Shown here piece by piece: positions 52,527 through 63,364 of a DNA stretch of 64,000 nucleotides (within the stretch, counting starts at the first letter, position 1; every line of letters starts with the position of its first letter). The stretch covers positions 65,273 to 129,272 of the forward strand of contig DUPR01000024.1 in assembly GCA_012838205.1 (NCBI GenBank). Direction: 5' to 3'. A program made the translations under genes and the position numbers. The notes below the pieces were generated by a model. The model was not told the origin of the DNA and searched no databases. It worked only from the letters and a program-made list of their open reading frames with translations. This stretch comes from Methanobacterium sp. (GTDB taxonomy: Archaea; Methanobacteriota; Methanobacteria; Methanobacteriales; Methanobacteriaceae).

Positions 52527-53831
52527 TCAATAGGACACCATTATGGATTTTCCTGCCAATAAAAGGTCTGGATGGGGGAAACGTGGACTTTCCCCATCAA
52601 AAACTAAGTTAATAATATATTCAGGATTTTTAGCCTCGAATTCAGCCACAGTAATGCTTTCATCCACCTCTAACAATTTCTTTAAATTGTTAGCTGTGAT
52701 CTCCTCTGGAGGTTTTATTTCAAGTTTACCTTGCTGATACCTATCCAGAATCGCGTCAAGTATCTTTTCTGAAGCAGTTCCATCACCATAAGGATTAGTT
52801 GCTTCTTTCATCCTACAATAAATAGTATCATCATTTAATATTTGAGACACGTTTTTGATTATTTTATCAGTTTTGGCACCCACCAAAATGTTACCACCGG
52901 CATGAACTGTCTCTGGCCTTTCAGTATTGTATCTGAGAGTTAAGCAGGGGATATTCAGGGTGATTGCTTCTTCCTGAATTCCTCCAGAATCAGTTATCAT
53001 CAATTTAGAATTTGATTGGAGTATTAGGAAGTCCAGATAACCTATAGGTTTAATTATTTTGATATGTGGTGCTTTTTCAAGTTTTTCATACATTCCAAAC
53101 TTTTTAAGTGTTTTGATTGTTCTGGGATGTGTAGGAAACACAATTGTAGCATTTTCAATGTTTAAAAGGGCTTCAATAATGTTTTCAAGCCTTTCTCTAT
53201 CATCAACATTTTCAGCTCGGTGTAATGTTAAGGAAATGATGTTTCCTTCAAGTTCAAGTTGAGACATTATGTTTGAACTTTTTCTGGCAATTTTAAGGTT
53301 CCGGTAACAAGCATCAACTACTGTATTACCGGTTATGAATATATTCTGTGAGGAAATTCCTTCCAAAAGCAAATTAACAGCTGTTTCCTCAGTTGGTACA
53401 AAAAAAAGGTTGGTACAAACATCAGCCACCATCCGGTTTATCTCTTCAGGCATGGTCTTATCATGTGAACGAAGCCCGGCTTCAACATGCCCCACTGCAA
53501 TATGTAATTTAGCTGCAGCCAGGGCCCCTGCTAAAACTGCGTTGGTATCTCCCTGCACCAGCACAATATCCGGTTTTTCAGCAATTAAAACTTCTTCTAT
53601 CCCCTTTAACATGGTAGCTGTCTGTTTTCCATGAGAATTTGACCCCACACCTATGTTATAGTCCGGTTCTTTTAGTTCAAGGTCCAGGAAAAACTGTTGG
53701 GACATTTCATGATCATAATGTTGTCCAGTATGCACTAAGATATAATCAATTCCCCTTCTATCAACTTCATCAATAAGGGGGGACATTTTAATAATTTCAG
53801 GTCTGGTGCCTATTATAAATGCAATCTTCAT
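52527..53831 (-). CDS. wecB: UDP-N-acetylglucosamine 2-epimerase (non-hydrolysing)
   Basis: 434 residues, GT-B-like fold. Hallmarks are [13 protein letters not shown] at the start, [43 protein letters not shown] and [16 protein letters not shown]. The protein is longer than the typical 360-380 residues, with about 60 extra C-terminal residues (from about 370; [17 protein letters not shown]). It converts UDP-GlcNAc to UDP-ManNAc, the substrate of the wecC product. The extra tail is not known to me. Confidence 0.93.
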   Translation of the reverse strand: MKIAFIIGTRPEIIKMSPLIDEVDRRGIDYILVHTGQHYDHEMSQQFFLDLELKEPDYNIGVGSNSHGKQTATMLKGIEEVLIAEKPDIVLVQGDTNAVLAGALAAAKLHIAVGHVEAGLRSHDKTMPEEINRMVADVCTNLFFVPTEETAVNLLLEGISSQNIFITGNTVVDACYRNLKIARKSSNIMSQLELEGNIISLTLHRAENVDDRERLENIIEALLNIENATIVFPTHPRTIKTLKKFGMYEKLEKAPHIKIIKPIGYLDFLILQSNSKLMITDSGGIQEEAITLNIPCLTLRYNTERPETVHAGGNILVGAKTDKIIKNVSQILNDDTIYCRMKEATNPYGDGTASEKILDAILDRYQQGKLEIKPPEEITANNLKKLLEVDESITVAEFEAKNPEYIINLVFDGESPRFPHPDLLLAGKSIMVSY

Positions 53832-54247
53832 TTATTTACCACATCCATTCTAAATTAGTAAAATTTTTGTAAAATTTAGATAAAAACAACATTAATAGAA
53901 CTATTTATCTTATCTATTATAAATGAGATATCCTTTTATAATTAATACAAACATGGGTGCAGCTTGCTTACATAAGTTATTAATACTGATAATGAAGCTT
54001 CTAGTTACTAAAATATGTTGAACCAACACAAGAGATTTGTGGGAAAGGAGAAATAATTAATTAAACTCATTTTATGAATTGTGCAATCTCAGTAGCAGTG
54101 CAGATTAGAAATGAGTTCTAAATTAGTTTAATACTACCTCTTAAGAAAATTATTCTATGAATTGTTAGATGAAATAGCGATTTGACTAAGATACATGTTA
54201 ATGATATTTTCGAATCCGTTTTTATAACTAAGTTCAGATGAGTTATG
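53832..54247. other. Intergenic AT-rich stretch without gene
   Basis: About 415 bp with no convincing coding frame and no RNA gene. It carries the presumed promoter of wecB at its left end; I see no repeat or clear palindrome. Confidence 0.4.
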
Positions 54248-54595
54248 CTAACCATTTTGGCTGGTTGCCATCATCCCTGTACCACTACAAGCAGGACAAA
54301 CACCGTTACCCCCACATACTGCACATTTTTGACCTTCTGAGTCTACACCACTTCCACTGCAACCCCAACAAATACCATCCCCACCACACTCAGTACATGT
54401 TTGTTGTTTGGATTTTGAATTAATGCTCTTTGAATCAGATATGTCATTGTTTTCAGTATTGTCATTGTTTAACTGGGAGTTATCATTTAATTGGTCACTT
54501 GAAGATGTATTCTCAGCATCACCACCTAAACAACCAGATACAGATAATGAAAGTACGACCATGCCTATAATCAGGATTAAAACAGATTTTTGCAT
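54248..54595 (-). CDS. Lipoprotein-like protein with DnaJ-type cysteine repeats
   Basis: 115 residues. Residues 1-22 form a signal peptide ending in the lipobox-like LSVSGC. A low-complexity Asn/Ser/Asp spacer covers about 27-62. Then come four CxxCxGxG repeats: CTECGGDG, CWGCSGSG, CAVCGGNG and CPACSGTG. Four such repeats make the two-zinc centre of DnaJ proteins, but here without J-domain or substrate domain. It would sit on the outer membrane face, possibly binding zinc or acting as a thiol-disulfide factor. Nothing nearby is functionally linked. Confidence 0.75.
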   Translation of the reverse strand: MQKSVLILIIGMVVLSLSVSGCLGGDAENTSSSDQLNDNSQLNNDNTENNDISDSKSINSKSKQQTCTECGGDGICWGCSGSGVDSEGQKCAVCGGNGVCPACSGTGMMATSQNG

Positions 54596-54854
54596 TGCGA
54601 AAACACCTACATTATTTTTTTGAAATTATTTTGTGGTAAGTTATCTTTCTTTAATCCATATATTTCTACCTATTCCCCTACTCCCAGAACTATTATTAAA
54701 TTACAGGCCACATCAAAAAAAAAGTAAATACAAGTTAAAAGATAACAAACATTTTAACTTCCCATAATTGTAAAAATACTCAATTTTGAAGATGGAAAAT
54801 AAACATTGAATAAAAAAATGGGTTAAATGAAAATGAAGTGTAAAAAAAATAGAA

Positions 54855-56327
54855 TTATGAATTATGGGTAGATCTCTTCCTCTGAGCCTTATAATCATCC
54901 ATAATCTTTAAAAGTTTATTTCTATCTTCTTTTTTCTTTTTTTCTTCCTGATTCTTCGACCATTTGTCAATTGCTCCATTAAGATCCGTGTTCATTATTA
55001 CTGCAAAGTCATCGGCCATGTTTAAATCAACATTTTTCTCTTCCAGCAAGGGAATATTATTTTTTTCAAATACCTCTTTAGCTTGATGCGACATCTTATC
55101 TGTGGTTATAACTGCTTTAACACCTAATTTTATTAGGAGTAATGCAGTGTGTGAACCTCCACCTTTAGAACTTTTTAAAAGTACAACATCACCACGTTTT
55201 ATATTTTTAAAATTGGCAGCTTCCCTAATTCCATCTTTAGAAAATGAATCTATAATTTTGACAGGGGATGCCTCTCTTGAAAGTTCCATTGCCCTGATAC
55301 GTTTGATTAATTTGATTTGAGCCTCTAAATCTTGCCTTAAAGCTTTTTCATGATTATATTTCTCGTGAATTCCCTTAATTATTGAATTTTTTTTGGTTAT
55401 CTCCTTTTGATGTAGGATGTTCCGTGAGTATTGGAACTGCAATCTTTGTATTTTCGTTTCCAGTTGGGTAACTTCATCTTGATATTGGCGAATATCATCT
55501 TCCAATATCTTGTTCTTATTTTGCAAATTTTTAATCTGTTTTTCCTGAGATTTGAGTTTATTCTGCAACTTAGAAAGTTCTGAAGATGCTTCTAAGGCAT
55601 GATCTTCTCGTGGAGTGTTGGGGGGTTTTTCAAATTCTTTATATTTTTTTGTTCCATTAGATATTGTTTTTGATGAAACATCATGGGCAGATTCTCGGGC
55701 TTGATGAGTTGGGGATTTAATTTTTTCTAATGTGTAATTTATAGCCTTAGTTATGGGGATTTCGTTAATTACCAAAATTTTTATATCATCCACTATTTGA
55801 GGAGTTAATCCCAGACTCTTGGTTCTCCTTTCAATTTGTTTTAGTTTTTTCTGATAATTTCTATATGCTTGGATTGCCGCTGCCAATGCATCTCTTTCAT
55901 GGGCATTTTGAGGTATTATTTTGTTAATTACTCCGGATCTGTGCATTGAAAGACGTTGGTCTTGAAGATAAACATAATCATCAACCAAATCGTTTTTATA
56001 ACTTACCGCCAGATCACGGTAAGGAGAAAATATTCTGGAATTAAGGGATGTTGCCATTTTTTTAACCAGTTTAGGAGGGTTGTGAACATCAGTGGCAACC
56101 AAAACAGTTTTTCCATAATTGATGATATGTCTGGTTATATAAGCCCGTGAAACTTCTTTAAAACTATTAACATCAAGAATTTCACCGGAAAGATCAAGAA
56201 TAGCCACACCAACTGTCATTCCTGGGTCAAGACCCACAATAATGCCTCTGTGAATTTTAAGTGATGGTTTTTGACCATAGTCTGAAAAAAGTTTTTCTTC
56301 AAAATTTCGATGGTAACGGTGAACCAG
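54855..56327 (-). CDS. DUF460 protein (RNase H-like N-terminus, coiled coil)
   Basis: About 490 residues from 56327. The N-terminal RNase H-like/RuvC-type fold has [19 protein letters not shown] and [16 protein letters not shown]. Its central coiled coil (about 220-310; [20 protein letters not shown]) is followed by a C-terminal RNase H-adjacent domain with [28 protein letters not shown]. The first GTG, at 56237, would cut the first beta strand. A perfect AAGGAGG at 56335-56341 instead points to an unusual CTG (56327) or ATT (56330) start. The family is archaeal, with unknown function and a nuclease-like fold. Confidence 0.78.
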   Translation of the reverse strand: MVHRYHRNFEEKLFSDYGQKPSLKIHRGIIVGLDPGMTVGVAILDLSGEILDVNSFKEVSRAYITRHIINYGKTVLVATDVHNPPKLVKKMATSLNSRIFSPYRDLAVSYKNDLVDDYVYLQDQRLSMHRSGVINKIIPQNAHERDALAAAIQAYRNYQKKLKQIERRTKSLGLTPQIVDDIKILVINEIPITKAINYTLEKIKSPTHQARESAHDVSSKTISNGTKKYKEFEKPPNTPREDHALEASSELSKLQNKLKSQEKQIKNLQNKNKILEDDIRQYQDEVTQLETKIQRLQFQYSRNILHQKEITKKNSIIKGIHEKYNHEKALRQDLEAQIKLIKRIRAMELSREASPVKIIDSFSKDGIREAANFKNIKRGDVVLLKSSKGGGSHTALLLIKLGVKAVITTDKMSHQAKEVFEKNNIPLLEEKNVDLNMADDFAVIMNTDLNGAIDKWSKNQEEKKKKEDRNKLLKIMDDYKAQRKRSTHNS

Positions 56328-56485
56328 AATTCTTCCTCCTTTCTGATATTAGGATTAACCGCACTTTGTTCCGGTTAATTCTCTGTTTCTGTTAGTATTT
56401 ATTGTTTTCTTTACACCATACTAGCTATAATGAGAATGTTAAAATAAAATGATTGAAAATGATATTAATCAATCCCATTATTGTT

Positions 56486-57304
56486 CTAATCCCCAGTTAG
56501 GGACTTAATCATTTCAGCTGTGGTAGCAGCCATTCTTTGATGATTAGAAAATTCTTTATGTAAAGTCTGTATAAATTTTGAGCGAGCATATTCATTTTCT
56601 ATAAAATGAACATGGTTATAGGAAACATCCATTAAAATGAGGCTTTCAGGAGGCATAGGTGTTATTGATGGTGTGTGTTGTGGTTTAAAAAATTGTTTAA
56701 CCTCATCCACACCTAATTCGCCGTTTCCAACATTTTTTAAAACTGTTACCATTTTTCTAACCATGTTCCAAAGAAAACTCTCACCAACCACATCAAACAA
56801 ATAGTTTTGGTTGGTAACTGTGATAGTCACACTATCCACTCTTCGCATGGGGTTACGCTCAGTTTTCTTGGAAAAATTGATGAAATTATGGGTTCCTTCC
56901 ATTAAATGAGCTGCTTCTTGCATTTTTTCAATATCCATTAATTCGTCATTAACATTGCACAGGATATAGCGATAGTGTCTTTTATTTGCATATCTGGTTT
57001 TAAATCCAATTGGCACTTGTGCAAATCCCAAAATCCTTATATCTCGCGGCAAAATGTCATTGACTTGGTTGATTATTGGCATTTTTCTGGTGCGGAAAGA
57101 GACCACATTTCCCAGTGCATGAACTCCACGATCAGTTCGTCCGGCAATGGAATAGTTAGATTGTCCAAGGTTTTCAATAACTCCAACCTCTTCAAGTGCA
57201 CCTAATAGTTCACTTTCCACGGTACGCAGGCCTGGTTGTCTTTGAAACCCATGAAAATCCCTTCCCATGTAGGCTATTTTTAAAGCTACTCTTATCATAC
57301 TCAA
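56486..57304 (-). CDS. truA: tRNA pseudouridine synthase A
   Basis: 272 residues. The catalytic aspartate is in [30 protein letters not shown] and [22 protein letters not shown] are further family blocks. It modifies uridines 38-40 in the tRNA anticodon arm. The frame begins [14 protein letters not shown]; either the first Met or the second at 57298 may be the start. The gene diverges from hisA across about 195 bp. Confidence 0.94.
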   Translation of the reverse strand: MSMIRVALKIAYMGRDFHGFQRQPGLRTVESELLGALEEVGVIENLGQSNYSIAGRTDRGVHALGNVVSFRTRKMPIINQVNDILPRDIRILGFAQVPIGFKTRYANKRHYRYILCNVNDELMDIEKMQEAAHLMEGTHNFINFSKKTERNPMRRVDSVTITVTNQNYLFDVVGESFLWNMVRKMVTVLKNVGNGELGVDEVKQFFKPQHTPSITPMPPESLILMDVSYNHVHFIENEYARSKFIQTLHKEFSNHQRMAATTAEMIKSLTGD

Positions 57305-57499
57305 TTCTCATCTACAAATCAACGCATTTATTTTCATTGAAATGGTAATGGATATTAGCGATAGTATATCCATCTTTCAATATAATATTACTATTGTGGC
57401 TTTATTGGAAATAGTAATAAATAGTAGGATTTTGAATTTAGCTTATTAAATTAAAACTAGATGATTATAGATTAGAAAATAATAATTAGAGGCCATAAA

Positions 57500-58222
57500 A
57501 TGTTTATAATTCCTGCAGTTGACATAAAAAATGGTAAATGCGTGCAGTTAGTGCAAGGAAAACCTGGTACCGAGCAAATTATTCTTGATAATCCTGTTGA
57601 AGTTGCTCTTGAATGGGAAAATAGAGGAGCCAAAATTTTACACGTGATTGATCTTGGTGGGGCCCTGGAAGAAGGTGGTAATCTTTCTGTAGTGGAAGAA
57701 ATTGTCAGAAAAGTTTCAACACCCATCCAAATGGGTGGGGGTATCCGTACCATCGATGATGCCAACTATTTACTGAATATGGGTGTTGATAAAATCATTT
57801 TAGGAACTTTGGCTATTGAAAATCCATCTACTGTTAAGGAATTGGCCAGTGAATTTGGAAGTGAACGGATCATTGTGGCCCTGGACAGTAAAGACTCCCA
57901 AGTAGTGGTACGGGGATGGACTGAAAAAACAGCTCAGAAAGCTCCTGTACTAGGAAAAATCATGGCAGAACATGGAGCTGGAAGCATATTATTTACCAAT
58001 GTTGATCATGAAGGCCTGTTGGGCGGATTTAAAGTTAATCCCCTTTTAGAATTATTAAATGCAGTGGATATACCAGTTATTTATTCCGGTGGTGTGAGTA
58101 CCTTGGAAGATATCTCAGTTCTCAGTAAAACGGATGCATATGGAGTGGTTATTGGATCTGCATTTTATAAAGGTACCATAACCTTTGAAGATGCCCTGAT
58201 TTATGAAAAAAATAGGAATTAA
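57500..58222 (+). CDS. hisA: ProFAR isomerase (histidine biosynthesis)
   Basis: 240 residues, TIM barrel. The catalytic aspartates are in [13 protein letters not shown] near residue 8 and [11 protein letters not shown] near residue 126. [17 protein letters not shown] and [13 protein letters not shown] are the two phosphate-binding halves. It opens the ribose ring in step four of histidine synthesis. GAGG lies about ten bases ahead of the ATG. It is monocistronic and converges with the PEP-utilising gene. Confidence 0.96.
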   Translation: MFIIPAVDIKNGKCVQLVQGKPGTEQIILDNPVEVALEWENRGAKILHVIDLGGALEEGGNLSVVEEIVRKVSTPIQMGGGIRTIDDANYLLNMGVDKIILGTLAIENPSTVKELASEFGSERIIVALDSKDSQVVVRGWTEKTAQKAPVLGKIMAEHGAGSILFTNVDHEGLLGGFKVNPLLELLNAVDIPVIYSGGVSTLEDISVLSKTDAYGVVIGSAFYKGTITFEDALIYEKNRN

Positions 58223-58279
58223 TTTTTTAGTATAGTTTATAAAACCCCTTGATTGCACTTAACTTTTTTCATATGCAAC

Positions 58280-59518
58280 CTATAAAGTAAATCCGGTCCT
58301 TATAATAGTTTTTTCAGCAATATCAACTATTTTACGTATTTTAAGGATCTGATCCGGATTGGTGGATATGCTAGTTATACCTGTTCTCACCAACCACCAC
58401 ACAATAGCCTGGTCTGAACTTGCGTGGCCACAGATACAACTTTCAATTCCTTGTTGGTTGCACTTATCGATGACCATTTCCATCATCATCAAAACTGAAG
58501 TATGAGTTAAATTAAAGAGTTTGGCCACGTTCACCCCTCTCCGGTCCACTGCCAGTGCTGACATGGCCATATCACTCATTCCGAGAGTAACAAAATCAAT
58601 ACCCTCTTCAATGAAGTTATCAAAAGTGAAAACCGCAGATGGTGTTTCAATAGATGCCCCTACTGGCAGATCACGGTGGGGTCTTATCCCAACTTGGCGC
58701 ATGATGTTTTTGGCTTCCACATATTCGGATATATCCCTTATTAAAGGTATTTTAACCGCTAAATTATCATATCCCTCATCTATTAGTAGGGATAATGCTT
58801 CAAACTCTGCTTTAAGAATTTTAGTGTTTTGAATATCTTTGTGAATACCTCTCAAACCAAGTAATGGATTTTTTTCGTCAGGTTCTATACTTCCACCATC
58901 TAGTCGTTTCAATTCATCCGTGGGAATGTCAAAAGTACGAAACCAGACGGGTTTGGGATGAAATGCCTCGGCAATGGTTCTCACTGATTCTATAATTACA
59001 TCAGTAAGCTTTCCCTCTTCCAAGAGGACTTGGGGATGTTTTCCGGTGCGAATTATACTGTTTTCAATTCGTATGGATCCCACACCATCAGTCCATGGTG
59101 CTACCTTACGGGCAATTTCAGGGACATTTAGATTGACTTTGATATTAGTGGCAGGGTAATATACTGTTGAACTTTTATGCTTTCCCTCACGTTCCATGAA
59201 ACCCTGATAAATATTACCTGTGTTTCCGTCAACAGTTACAATTGTGCCTTCCTTAAGTTTTTCTGTTCCATTACCAGTTCCAACAATACAGGGAACCTTC
59301 ATTTCCCTAAGCACTATAGCCACATGGCTGGTGATACCACCATAATCAGTTACCACCCCACCAGCCCGGTGAAGATAAGATAACATATCGCGAGAAGCAG
59401 TGGACACTACAACGATCTCCCCACCCTTAAGATTTCGGAGATCATCATCATTCTCTATCTTCCTAACCTGACCTACACCAATGTATGGGCCAGTTCCAAT
59501 TCCCCGAATAATGATCAT
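58280..59518 (-). CDS. PEP-utilising enzyme family protein lacking the ATP-grasp half
   Basis: 412 residues. The phosphohistidine domain comes first (GGVVTDYGGITSHVAIVLREMKVPCIVGTG, with the catalytic histidine in TSHVA). A PEP-binding TIM barrel follows (NPLLGLRGIHKD, LPVGASIETPSAVFTFDNF, IDFVTLGMSDMAMSALAVDRRG, and the terminal cysteine in SCICGHASS). This is the C-terminal two thirds of PEP synthase or pyruvate phosphate dikinase, or enzyme I without its HPr domain. Without the nucleotide domain, a separate ATP-grasp partner would be needed. I see none here. Confidence 0.82.
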   Translation of the reverse strand: MIIIRGIGTGPYIGVGQVRKIENDDDLRNLKGGEIVVVSTASRDMLSYLHRAGGVVTDYGGITSHVAIVLREMKVPCIVGTGNGTEKLKEGTIVTVDGNTGNIYQGFMEREGKHKSSTVYYPATNIKVNLNVPEIARKVAPWTDGVGSIRIENSIIRTGKHPQVLLEEGKLTDVIIESVRTIAEAFHPKPVWFRTFDIPTDELKRLDGGSIEPDEKNPLLGLRGIHKDIQNTKILKAEFEALSLLIDEGYDNLAVKIPLIRDISEYVEAKNIMRQVGIRPHRDLPVGASIETPSAVFTFDNFIEEGIDFVTLGMSDMAMSALAVDRRGVNVAKLFNLTHTSVLMMMEMVIDKCNQQGIESCICGHASSDQAIVWWLVRTGITSISTNPDQILKIRKIVDIAEKTIIRTGFTL

Positions 59519-59617
59519 ATAATCTGTATTATGTAATTAATTTCAGAAATAATGTTGTAATTTTAGTGGTACTAATTTTCAAGTTCAAAGATTCGGGAAA
59601 ATAATATCTGGAAAGAA

Positions 59618-61189
59618 TTAACGTGCAAATCTTTCCAGTAATGAAACTAATTTATCTACTGTTGGTTTTAATGGGCCTGCTTTGTAACTTAATTTGTGAA
59701 GAGCACGTATATCACTATTTTTAAGTCCTCCAACAAGTATAAGGGCTATCAAATAAACAATAGCTGCTAATAATATTACTAAAAAGAAAACCATGTAGTT
59801 ATATGGAATAGAAATTATTAAAAGACTATGAGGTATTAGCAATAATATGGTTCCCATAATTCCAGTTGCCACTAAAATCCTGCCAAAATCCATGAACTCC
59901 AATTTCACATCGGCAATCTGAAGTGTCTTCCAAACTATGCTCACCATAATAACAAATGCAGTGATAGTGGTTGCAATCGCTGCACCATTAATTCCATAAA
60001 TAGGAACCAAATATAAACTTAGTGCTACGTCAAACAATGAACCGAAACCTAAAATAATCATTGGAAGGTATGGCTTCCCTAATCCCTGAGCTATACTGGA
60101 GGAAACAGTATAAATAGTGAAAAACAGCATTCCAGCTGCAAGTATCTGTAATGCTGAGGCTCCATTCATATAAGCCGGTAAAATGTAGAGTAATTTCATT
60201 ATAGGTGCTGCAAATATCATTGTTCCCAGAGACATTGGAAGAACCAGAAGGGCAACATATCGATAAGACTGATTTACATAATTTTTGAGAAGATCTTTAT
60301 TTTCTAACCCAATTGCTTCTGCAGTAGCAGGTAAAACTGCAGTAGCTACTGCCATTGAAATAATAAGAGGGAGGCGGGCAATTGGAGTGGCAGCACCATA
60401 ATATCCGATGTATTGGCTAGCCATATAAATTCCAACAACGAAATTTCCAACAAAGTCGAATAGGGCAAGTTCAGCAAGTCCGGTTATTACTACTGGAAAG
60501 GCAAATATTAGAAGTACCTTTGCCAGGGCTAATTCTTCCTTAGTTGTGAAAGTTAAATTGATATTTTTAAGTTTTTTACCAATTCCTCTTTTATATAAAT
60601 AATATCCAGCCATGGCAGAAAATACAAAGCCAATTGCAGTTCCAATTATGGCACCAGCCACATAAAAACCCAATAGAATTAAAATAATTGCACTGATGAT
60701 CATGAAAACTTGTTCAAATGCCTTGGTGATGACAATATTTCCCATCTGGAAAACACCCTGAAATGTACCTCTGAACGCCCCAACCAGTACACTAAAAGGA
60801 GTTATTAAAGCTACCATTTGGAAAGGAAGAACAGCCTCAGGTTTGTGGAATAATCCAATTGCCAGTGGTTCAGCCAAAAGGAAAATAGCCACACTGAAAA
60901 TTAGTCCCAAAATGATTACTAACTTCATAGAAGTGTGAATAACTTGTTTTACCATAACTTGATCATCTTTAGCCGAATATTCAGAAACATATTTTGCTAT
61001 GGCGGGGGGCATTCCCCCAGAAGCTATAGTTATTAGTATACCTTGCAATGGTATGGCTAAGTTTAGAATACCAAAACCAACAGGGCCAAGAAGAAATGCA
61101 GTGGTGAACCTGTAAAGATATCCCCCAATACGAAATACGAATGCCCCTATCAACATTATTGCGCTACTTCGCATGATTTTGGAACTCAT
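59618..61189 (-). CDS. Polysaccharide flippase (MOP/Wzx-like)
   Basis: 523 residues with about 14 membrane helices spread over the whole length. The N-terminal [26 protein letters not shown] and the [17 protein letters not shown] segment are typical of the oligosaccharide flippase family of the MOP superfamily. It probably moves lipid-linked glycan or pseudomurein precursors across the membrane. The nearest sugar genes are wecB/wecC 6 kb away. The start ATG is preceded by AAGGT. Confidence 0.9.
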   Translation of the reverse strand: MSSKIMRSSAIMLIGAFVFRIGGYLYRFTTAFLLGPVGFGILNLAIPLQGILITIASGGMPPAIAKYVSEYSAKDDQVMVKQVIHTSMKLVIILGLIFSVAIFLLAEPLAIGLFHKPEAVLPFQMVALITPFSVLVGAFRGTFQGVFQMGNIVITKAFEQVFMIISAIILILLGFYVAGAIIGTAIGFVFSAMAGYYLYKRGIGKKLKNINLTFTTKEELALAKVLLIFAFPVVITGLAELALFDFVGNFVVGIYMASQYIGYYGAATPIARLPLIISMAVATAVLPATAEAIGLENKDLLKNYVNQSYRYVALLVLPMSLGTMIFAAPIMKLLYILPAYMNGASALQILAAGMLFFTIYTVSSSIAQGLGKPYLPMIILGFGSLFDVALSLYLVPIYGINGAAIATTITAFVIMVSIVWKTLQIADVKLEFMDFGRILVATGIMGTILLLIPHSLLIISIPYNYMVFFLVILLAAIVYLIALILVGGLKNSDIRALHKLSYKAGPLKPTVDKLVSLLERFAR

Positions 61190-61611
61190 AATAATACCAT
61201 AAGGTGATTTTTAATAAACTGTTTTTGGGCTATTATAATTTTTTTAAAGAAAAAATTCTTTTTTTACTCTAGAAATATCAATTCACTAATTCCATATTTA
61301 TAAAACTAACGTTTATAAACCCCACCATTGGATTGTACAATGCCTCCATGAAATGTTAACCCTTTCTATTAAAACCAGTTAAGAACTTTTTTAAAAATTC
61401 ATAGCAATACTATTTTATCCTAAAAAAAACATCTATAAATTACACATCTAATTGAATATAGAGAATTTCTTTTTACTTCATTTTTATTATTTGTTTATTT
61501 GGGTTTTTGTAAGTTTTTAGTTTTTTTGGTTTGATTTTATCTTTTTTGGGGGAGTATATTTTTTTTTTTATTTTTTTCCTTATTTTCGCCTGTTTTTCTT
61601 GTTAGCGTTCG
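61190..61611. other. Gene-free stretch between flippase and transposase
   Basis: About 420 bp. It is AT-rich with T-runs near 61555-61580, and a 12-base inverted repeat TAGCGTTCGCTA at 61603-61614 overlaps the transposase stop codon. The left end of the insertion sequence must lie here, but I could not match a terminal inverted repeat with the right side. Confidence 0.4.
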
Positions 61612-62556
61612 CTATGTTGTGTTTATTTTTTGGAGGGTTTTGAGTTGTAGTAAGTTGTAACAGAAGCATGTGAATAGGTTTTTAGTGTGAGATCGGAGTG
61701 TGGTGGTGACTAGTAAGTGGCCGGACTTGAATATGTTTTTAATCACGGCGTAGGGTCGTTCTCCGGCTGATCTTTTTCGGACAATTCTTTTGTTGCGACA
61801 TTTATCGCGTATTCCAAGAGGATGTCCGCGCACTGCGCGTTTCATTGTGGCGTTATAGCCTTTGCAGGCTGCTCCGAAGTATCCTCGGTCTCGGTAAACA
61901 ACTTCACCCGATTCACTAAGATCTATCTGGCTATCATGCACTTTTGCAGTTGTAGTTTCAATTCTACGTATCAATCCATAATCTATATCGGTTAAAGTGT
62001 GTAATTTATAGCCATAATGGGATTTCCCATTCTTTTTAGCCCATTCACCTTCTTTGTTACGTCTGGTTTTGGCTTCAGGTCCACGGGGTTCGTTCACTTT
62101 TTTGTGACCCGGATCAGCCGTGATAAAGGTTGCATCTTGAATTACACCTTCTTTGACCTTTAATCCCTTGATATCGATTTGTCTTTGCAATTCTTCCCAT
62201 ATTCTCTCGTCTTTACCTGTGTCGATTAACCGTTCTCTGAACGCCCAGACCGTGGAACGGTCTGGGATTCTTTCAGGGAAACCTAAAAACTTCTGAAACG
62301 AAATTCGATCATTTGCTTGCCTTTCAAGCTCAGGATCCGATAATCCATACCATGATTGCAAAACTAACATCTTAATCATGACTATTTCATCAATATTAGG
62401 CCTACCACCACGTTCTGAACGATTATCGTACATTCCTCTTACAATAGGTCTGAAAAACTCCCAATCAATAAGAGGATCAATCTCAGCTAGCTTATCACCA
62501 AGCTCCTTCACACGAGAATACTGCTTATTCATGAAATATTTCTCAAAAGACTTCAT
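61612..62556 (-). mobile_element. IS5-family transposase (single insertion sequence)
   Basis: About 314 residues. The N-terminal DUF772-type helix-rich domain contains GRPNIDEIVMIKMLVLQSWYGLSDPELERQ. The DDE catalytic residues appear as VIQDATFITADPGH (D), VVYRDRGYFGAA (D) and RSAGERPYAVIK (E). The frame looks intact, so the element may still move. GTG at 62571 also opens the frame, but AGGAG before the ATG at 62556 gives the better start. Only the gene extent is given; element ends and target duplication could not be identified by eye. Confidence 0.85.
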
Positions 62557-62735
62557 AATACTCCTATACACATAATACTATATAAATATTTGTATAAACC
62601 AATTTAAGCCTATTAAATCATGAATTCAATCTTAAAAAATTTAAATAACCCAAAGATCAAAAGTTAATCGAAAATCTCTATACTATTATATTTAAAAAAA
62701 ATCCAATTTCATATTTTGATGAGAGGTGTATTATT

Positions 62736-63191
62736 ATAAAAACTATAATGGCAACTGGAACCTTTGATTTGATACATCCAGGTCATGGATATTACCTTGA
62801 AGAATCAAAAAAACTTGGAGGGCATGATGCCCGTTTGGTGGTGGTGGTTGCTAGGGAGTCCACAGTACGTGCCAGGAAAAGGGTGCCTATAGTTCCAGAG
62901 AAGCAGCGACTGAAAGTGGTTCAGATGCTCAAAATGGTGGATGAAGCCATGCTGGGAAGTGAAACTGACATGTTCAGCACGGTCAGTAAAATAGATCCAG
63001 ATATTATTACCATAGGCCCTGATCAAAACTTTGACTTAGATTGGTTACGAAAAAAGCTAAAAGAAAAAAACCTTAAGGCAAAAGTGGTTAAAATCAATGG
63101 TTACCATGAAACTTCCTTGGATAGTTCCTGTAAAATCATAAAAAAGATTAAAGAATCTGATTTTCCCCCGGATAGCTTCAAACACTGTTAA
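62736..63191 (+). CDS. ribL: FAD synthase (RibL-type nucleotidyltransferase)
   Basis: About 151 residues, cytidylyltransferase-like fold. [20 protein letters not shown] holds the HxGH-type ATP motif (HPGH). [17 protein letters not shown] and [15 protein letters not shown] are further family blocks; it ends in a cysteine. Archaeal RibL transfers AMP to FMN, giving FAD. The first in-frame ATG is 62748, inside the first strand. GAGAGGTG at 62721-62728 is seven bases before ATA at 62736, so a rare start is possible. The coordinates use that ATA; 62748 is the conventional alternative. Confidence 0.85.
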   Translation: MKTIMATGTFDLIHPGHGYYLEESKKLGGHDARLVVVVARESTVRARKRVPIVPEKQRLKVVQMLKMVDEAMLGSETDMFSTVSKIDPDIITIGPDQNFDLDWLRKKLKEKNLKAKVVKINGYHETSLDSSCKIIKKIKESDFPPDSFKHC

Positions 63192-63364
63192 TTTATTGCA
63201 ATTCCTTTTTTTTATTAAATATTACATTTCCTATTTTTTGTAAAGGTTGGATTGATAGAGTTTATTGATATTTAAAATTGTAAATTTAATTTATTTTCAT
63301 GGCTTTTAATTAATTTTACATAGCTCAAGCTAATATATTTAAAAAAAAAGAAAAAAGAAAGGAT

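Noticed and set aside
61200..62700. Terminal inverted repeats of the IS5-type element
   Set aside because: Only short partial matches between the flanks could be seen, such as GGTTT-type pieces; not enough to set the ends.
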